A stretch of DNA of 64,000 nt. Source: Hymenobacter crusticola. GTDB taxonomy: Bacteria; Bacteroidota; Bacteroidia; Cytophagales; Hymenobacteraceae. A program made the translations under genes and the position numbers. The notes beneath the pieces were generated by a model. That model ran no database searches, had not been told where the DNA came from, and worked only from the letters and a program-made list of their open reading frames with translations. The stretch is from NCBI RefSeq assembly GCF_002154225.1, contig NZ_MTSE01000020.1:1-64000 (forward strand). The letters run 5' to 3'. The stretch's first letter is position 1. Every line of letters starts with the position of its first letter. Below, piece by piece: positions 59,738 to 64,000 of this stretch.

Positions 59738-62641
59738 TTAATGAAGTACAGTGTTGTCAAACGTGAGCGCCACGTAGTACAGCCCCCCGATGGTTGGGCC
59801 GGCCGCGTACTGAATGTAGCGGTTGTTGAACAAATTGGCGCCGCCAACCTTGATTGTGGTCTTCAACGTAGGCACGCGCAAATTGACTTGCGCATCCACC
59901 GTTTGGTAGGCTGGCACCCGGCCGTTTGCGAGGGGGCTTTCCCAATAAAAGGTGCTCTGCCGACGCCACGCAATGTTGAAACCTAGGTTGCGCACCACCT
60001 CCCGATTACCGAAGGAAGCGTTGATAGCCCATTTGGGCGTGTTAAACCCAGTCACAAAGATGTCAGCTTGGTCGTTGGCGGAAATGCTGTTGTAGTTAAC
60101 GTTACCACCAACCGTAAACTTTTGATAAAAGTTGTAGTTCACGCCGAGCGTGGAGCCATAACTATGGTAATCGTTACGCGCGTTGGTGTACACGCGGTAG
60201 CGATCCTGACGCGCGTCGCGGTTGCTGCGCACGGCAGCTAGCACAGCATCATCCGAGCCCACCGTCACTTGGTTGCCGCTGGCATCTTTCGGCACGCTCA
60301 CCTCCACCTGCCCTAGGAAACCGGAGTAGATGTTGTAGTAGGCATCCGCGTCAATCGACACTTTATTGTCGAACAGCACGCTGCGGTAGCCCACTTCGTA
60401 GGAGTTGATCTGCTCAGGCTGCTCGTTGGGCAAGTTGGCGACTTGCAGCAGGTCGCGGTTCTGGGGCAGCAAGGCCGCCTGGGAAGCCGTGGTGCCATTA
60501 TTAGCTGCTACATAAGCATTTACGGCCGCGTTGAACCGGTCGATGGAAGCGCGGGTGTAAGAGTTTTGCAGATAGTTCAAGCCTTCGTTCACGCGAGCTA
60601 GGCCGCCTACGCGACGCACATTGCCGTTATTCACGAAGGAAAGCGCCTCAAACAAGGACGGGAAGCGCCAGCCATTCTGGTAGGAAGCGCGGAAGTTATG
60701 CTTTTCCGCAACGGTGTACACGGCAGCAATGCGCGGGTTAACCTTGGGCGTAAACTCCGGATTGTAGTCGACCCGCATCGAGCCGGTGAGCTTCAGCCGG
60801 TCGCCGAGCAGCAGCTTGGAAGCCTGAACAAAGCCGCCGAACTTCTTATAGTACACATAGTCGCCGCCGGGCTGATTTCGCTCGGTGAGCGGGCGGCTGA
60901 AGTCCACGAAGTTGTTACCGTCGGGAATAATCTGGTACACGCGGGTATCCGCGCCGACCAGCACATCGGCAAATTTGATGCGCTGACCTAAGTTCCAGAT
61001 GCCCTCGGTGTGGTAGGTGCGGCTGCGCTGGGTGAGGGCCGCGCCACCCGGAATGGGTGCGCCCTTCACGTTCACGCCGCTGTCCCAGTTATTGGTGCCT
61101 ACAATCTGGGCCTTCAGATCTTTGAAAGCCTGCGTGCCCGGCTCAGCACGACCAGCATCAGCGGCGGCACGGGCTGCTATCATGGCATCACCTAGGCCAG
61201 TACCCGATTGCAAAGAGTTTTGCAGCGCCGTTCTAAACTTGGCCCCCCACACAGCATTCGAGCCGTTTTGCAGGTCTAGGTTCAGGGCTAGCGGGTTGAG
61301 GTTGTAGGAGTTGCCAGTATTCTCGATCAGCGTATAGGCCCGCACCGTAAAGTCGGTACCTTTCAGTTCCAGCTTATGGTTTTGCACCGTCACGCCATCC
61401 AGCTGAATCTTGTTGCCGCGCTGAAACACGCCATCCATCAGCCCGAAGCGGTAGCCGTAGCTTAGCTCCAACTTATCCGTGAGCTTATAGTGCAGGCTCG
61501 CATCGGCCTTGATATTGCGCACGGTGGAGTTCACCAAATCTTTCTCGTAGTACCCCGTGCGCGTCACGGTAAAGTTCTGACTTTTACCGTTGTACGGAAT
61601 GTTCACCGTCAGTGAGGAGTTGGTATCGTCACCGTAGCGGTTCCAGAGGTCGGCCGCTGGGTTGTAGCGCCCCGATAGTTCGGGAAACGCGGGATTAGCG
61701 GTAGTTAAGTTCTGTGGGTTCTGATCGGTCTGGGTGTTGGCGAGCCAGTCAGTGCCTTGCAAATAGCTCAGGTTCACCTTATATGCCCAGCGCTGATCTG
61801 GCCCGATCGTCTGCGCCCAGCGCACTGCCGATTCGGTGAGCAGGCTAGGTTTGCGGTCGATGCCATCCACGTGGTTCACGCCACCCTTTTGGTACACGCT
61901 CAAGCCCTGATACGTGAAAGGGCTTTTGGTCGTGAGGTTAGCCATGCCGTTGATGGCGTTCATACCATACAAAGCGGAGGCCGCTCCCGGCGTGATTTCC
62001 ACGCTGGCCACGTCTAGTTCCGTTGGGCCGATGGCGTTGCCGAGCGGCACCCCAAGGGTCGCGGCCTGCATATCCACGCCGTCCACGAGTTGCATAAAGC
62101 GGAAGTTGTTTGGGATGTTGAAGCCACGGGTGTTTGGCACCTTGAACGTGAGGCTACTGGTCGTCATCTGCACGCCTTTCACGTTTTCGAGCGCATCGTA
62201 AAAGCTAGGTGCCGGCGTTTCCTTGATGGCGCGGATATCTAGCTTCTCGATGGCGACGGGCGACTTCAGGCGGCTTTCCTCCACCCGGGAGGCCGAAACC
62301 ACCACCTCGTTGGTCAGCACCGATTTCGACTCCAACGACACTTGCAAACGGCTGCTGGCGCTAGCTACCTGGAGCTCTCGCGTTTCGTAGCCGATAAAGC
62401 TGAAAACCAGAGTAAACGGGAAGCGCAACCGCTCCTTCAGGGCAAAGGCACCGTTCGCGTCGCTTTGTGTACCCACTGCGCCGTTCTTCACGCTGACTGT
62501 CACACCGGGCAGGGGCTGGTGGTTGTTATTGTCGCGGATGGTGCCGCTGATGGCGATGATGGGGTCTTGCGCCAACGCGGGTGCCGCGCTGACTAGCACT
62601 AAAAGTAGCAACAGCCACAGAGAGGCATAGTAATGTCTCAT
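59738..62641 (-). CDS. TonB-dependent receptor with CarboxypepD_reg-like N-terminus
   Basis: A 967-aa outer-membrane transporter. ATG 62641 starts the signal peptide MRHYYASLWLLLLLVLVSAA..., ending LAQ. Residues ~28-110 are a carboxypeptidase-regulatory-like domain (ISGTIRDNNNHQPLPGVTVSV, GYETREL). The plug domain follows (NEVVVSASRVEESRLKSP, NVKGVQMTTS, GAASALYGMNAINGMANL), then a 22-strand-type barrel ending YYVALTFDNTVLH with a terminal aromatic-type motif region. It lacks a SusD partner. Lying between cysJ and cysI, it probably imports a sulfur compound or a cofactor used in sulfite assimilation; that link is inference. Confidence 0.9.
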   Translation of the reverse strand: MRHYYASLWLLLLLVLVSAAPALAQDPIIAISGTIRDNNNHQPLPGVTVSVKNGAVGTQSDANGAFALKERLRFPFTLVFSFIGYETRELQVASASSRLQVSLESKSVLTNEVVVSASRVEESRLKSPVAIEKLDIRAIKETPAPSFYDALENVKGVQMTTSSLTFKVPNTRGFNIPNNFRFMQLVDGVDMQAATLGVPLGNAIGPTELDVASVEITPGAASALYGMNAINGMANLTTKSPFTYQGLSVYQKGGVNHVDGIDRKPSLLTESAVRWAQTIGPDQRWAYKVNLSYLQGTDWLANTQTDQNPQNLTTANPAFPELSGRYNPAADLWNRYGDDTNSSLTVNIPYNGKSQNFTVTRTGYYEKDLVNSTVRNIKADASLHYKLTDKLELSYGYRFGLMDGVFQRGNKIQLDGVTVQNHKLELKGTDFTVRAYTLIENTGNSYNLNPLALNLDLQNGSNAVWGAKFRTALQNSLQSGTGLGDAMIAARAAADAGRAEPGTQAFKDLKAQIVGTNNWDSGVNVKGAPIPGGAALTQRSRTYHTEGIWNLGQRIKFADVLVGADTRVYQIIPDGNNFVDFSRPLTERNQPGGDYVYYKKFGGFVQASKLLLGDRLKLTGSMRVDYNPEFTPKVNPRIAAVYTVAEKHNFRASYQNGWRFPSLFEALSFVNNGNVRRVGGLARVNEGLNYLQNSYTRASIDRFNAAVNAYVAANNGTTASQAALLPQNRDLLQVANLPNEQPEQINSYEVGYRSVLFDNKVSIDADAYYNIYSGFLGQVEVSVPKDASGNQVTVGSDDAVLAAVRSNRDARQDRYRVYTNARNDYHSYGSTLGVNYNFYQKFTVGGNVNYNSISANDQADIFVTGFNTPKWAINASFGNREVVRNLGFNIAWRRQSTFYWESPLANGRVPAYQTVDAQVNLRVPTLKTTIKVGGANLFNNRYIQYAAGPTIGGLYYVALTFDNTVLH

Positions 62642-63064
62642 TGTCAATGATGTGTGATTTCTAGGGAGAGATGTAAGCAGAATGACCACTCGCCAGTGGC
62701 CCGCGACGACCATTAGGCCGAACCAGTCGTCTTGGCTAGTGGCTGAGCCGTGGCACGAGGCCAAGGCTGCGCTAGCCAGTACAGGCAGTTAGCGCTGGCT
62801 ACAACATCGTCTTTGGAAAGCGCACACCATGACAGGCAACGAATTCATTAGTAAAACTTTAACAGTGGTTTTTATTAACTAAAGCTGCTGTACTAGAGGG
62901 TGAAAGCTAGCCGCCACCTGTATTTCAAGGAGGTGTCAGGATCGTTTCACGTACTGAACAGCTTTTTGAACTGGTGTCAGGCTGACGCAAGAAGCTTCTT
63001 GCGTCAGCCTGACAGACGAACTACACTAGCGTTTACTTTTAACTCGGCTAGCTTACTTGGTGCA
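62642..63064. other. Gap with a perfect 40-bp palindrome
   Basis: No gene in 423 bp. A 40-bp perfect palindrome without a spacer lies at 62975-63014 (centre 62994/62995); it follows cysJ's stop by 51 bases on the minus strand and could end its transcript or block it before the TonB receptor gene. An AT-rich block at 62850-62885 is a plausible promoter area for the receptor. Confidence 0.65.
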
Positions 63065-64000
63065 TTAGTACACGTCTTCGAGGTAACGACGCTGCTTCTT
63101 CAAGTTGCGCACGTAGTCAGCGGCAGCTTCTGCGCTGATACCGGCTTCGCGCTGTACTACTTCCGTGAGGGCCGTTTGGATGGCAGCCCCGAGGCGGACT
63201 TTGTCACCGCACACGTAGAAGTTAGCGCCGTTTTCGAGCCAGCCGTACACTTCTTTCGAGTTTTCGAGCAGGCGGTTTTGCACGTAAATTTTCTCGGCTT
63301 GGTCGCGGGAGAAGGCCACGTGCAACTTATTGAGCTTGCCTTGCTTGAGGTACTGCTGCCACTCGGTCTGGTAGAGGAAGTCGGTGGTGAAGTTGGGGTT
63401 GCCAAACAATAACCAGTTGCGGCCAGCGGCACCTAGCTCCACCCGTTCCTCCACGAAAGCCCGGAACGGCGCCACGCCCGTCCCCGCTCCTACCATGATG
63501 ATATCAGTATCCGTGTTTTGGGGCAGTTTGAAGTATTCATTGTGCTCCACGAACACTTTCACTACATCATCCACGGCTACGCGGTCGGCCAAGAAGGTCG
63601 AGCAGGCGCCTTGCTTGCGCCGGCCAAAAGCTTCGTAACGCACGGCGCCCACAGTCAAGTGCACCTCATCGGGGTGAGCCAGCAAGCTGGAGGCAATAGA
63701 GTACGCGCGGCTCGGCAGCGGACGCAACGTCTCGACCAACGTTTGGGCCGAGAGCTCCGTGGGAAAATCAGTGAGCAAGTCGGCGATGTCGCGGCCGTAG
63801 AGGTAGGGCTGCAGCTGTTTTGTATCAGCCAGCAGCTCTTGCAGTTGGGCGTGCGGTGCCAGCGCGGCGTAGCGCTCCATCACATCACGCGTGAGCACCG
63901 AGAGCTCCCGGCGGTTCGCCAGCACGGCCGACAGCGGCAGCCGTTCCGTGCCTAGGTCCACCGATTCACCTTCGGGCAAACGGGCGGCCTTTAGCACTTC
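63065..64000 (-). CDS. cysJ: Sulfite reductase flavoprotein subunit, CysJ-like (5' partial)
   Basis: C-terminal 311 residues of a diflavin reductase; the frame stays open to the right edge, so the GTG at 63997 is internal. Visible are the FAD/NADP-binding parts of the ferredoxin-NADP reductase module: PLPSRAYSIASSLLAHPDEVHLTVG (in parts RAYSIASS for flavin), GACSTFLADRV, IIMVGAGTGVAPFRAFVEER for NADP, WLLFGNPNFTTDFLYQTEW, HVAFSRDQAEKIYVQNRL and a C-terminal VYVCGD-equivalent NFYVCGDKVRLG, ending YLEDVY with the terminal Tyr. It supplies NADPH electrons to CysI. The N-terminal flavodoxin half lies outside the window. Confidence 0.92.
   Translation of the reverse strand, partial: EVLKAARLPEGESVDLGTERLPLSAVLANRRELSVLTRDVMERYAALAPHAQLQELLADTKQLQPYLYGRDIADLLTDFPTELSAQTLVETLRPLPSRAYSIASSLLAHPDEVHLTVGAVRYEAFGRRKQGACSTFLADRVAVDDVVKVFVEHNEYFKLPQNTDTDIIMVGAGTGVAPFRAFVEERVELGAAGRNWLLFGNPNFTTDFLYQTEWQQYLKQGKLNKLHVAFSRDQAEKIYVQNRLLENSKEVYGWLENGANFYVCGDKVRLGAAIQTALTEVVQREAGISAEAAADYVRNLKKQRRYLEDVY

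Noticed and set aside
1..64000. CRISPR arrays, tRNA, rRNA, insertion sequences, prophage
   Set aside because: I found no regularly spaced repeats, no tRNA T-loop-like blocks in gaps, and no transposase, integrase or phage proteins among the frames.

Overview
The window looks like a piece of a chromosome from a high-GC member of the Bacteroidota, most likely a Hymenobacter-type Cytophagales bacterium. The evidence is a gliding-motility/type IX secretion (T9SS) C-terminal domain, a PorP/SprF-like protein, a second T9SS sorting tail, a SusC-style TonB receptor with a carboxypeptidase-regulatory plug leader, a CzcA pump fused to its own TolC, many lipoproteins, few Shine-Dalgarno sites and Bacteroidota-like -7 elements (TAnnTTTG, TATCTTG). 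The genus is an inference. I saw no rRNA, tRNA, CRISPR array, transposase or phage gene.

Layout. 1-2760: 3' end of a large T9SS-exported adhesin-like protein plus a PorP/SprF partner. 2983-4723: an unknown lipoprotein and a PaiB-like flavoprotein. 5327-8216: a six-gene plus-strand run (unknown exported protein, small unknown protein, protoglobin interrupted by an in-frame stop, DUF2024, Rof-like antiterminator, MarR regulator with a four-cysteine tail) that looks like a gas- or redox-responsive cluster. 8314-12112: MOSC protein, MocR regulator, and a divergent cupin plus dihydrodipicolinate-synthase-like pair. 12273-16375: TPR lipoprotein, CtlX-like hydrolase, GH43 lipoprotein. 16731-21394: VCBS/ASPIC protein and vanadium haloperoxidase, two bases apart. 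21581-29270: DUF1624 membrane protein, methyltransferase, SDR, voltage-gated cation channel, two tandem paralogous exported proteins, DUF5694 protein, membrane-tailed MBL hydrolase. 29332-35000: heavy-metal RND efflux (adaptor, then pump-TolC fusion). 35218-41667: Gfo/Idh/MocA oxidoreductase, 5'-nucleotidase, porin, NUDIX hydrolase, lipoprotein, YebC. 42034-48594: acetyltransferase, then bioB-bioF-bioD-bioA and a ketoacyl synthase. 48687-56082: M28 peptidase, an AT-rich membrane gene, a MORN/TonB/T9SS protein, a lipoprotein, a class II cyclic-nucleotide phosphodiesterase, a slipin and a small Ala/Ser-rich protein. 56415-64000 (minus strand): sulfite assimilation, namely cysJ (cut by the right edge), a TonB receptor, cysI, and a precorrin-2 dehydrogenase fused to a TSUP permease.

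How the genes fit together. Clearest pathways are biotin synthesis (all four ring-forming steps, with a ketoacyl synthase standing where a pimeloyl-making gene would be expected) and sulfite reduction (flavoprotein, hemoprotein, siroheme precursor enzyme and a sulfite/sulfonate-type transporter in one run). The 5327-8216 run is the best candidate for an under-described system: a heme gas-binding protein, two small proteins with conserved-family matches, an RNA-polymerase/Rho-level regulator and a probable Fe-S or Zn MarR sensor.

Other signals. Intergenic regions carry dispersed repeats: a 22-bp element in three copies (22988-23151) with a relative at 35186; an ACTCAGTCACTC element at 29281-29340 and 40900-40927; a 110-bp hairpin element inside the bio operon; and a 40-bp perfect palindrome at 62975. 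The tetranucleotide CTAG, rare in most bacteria, is clearly over-represented. All family assignments were made by reading sequence and motifs, without database searches.
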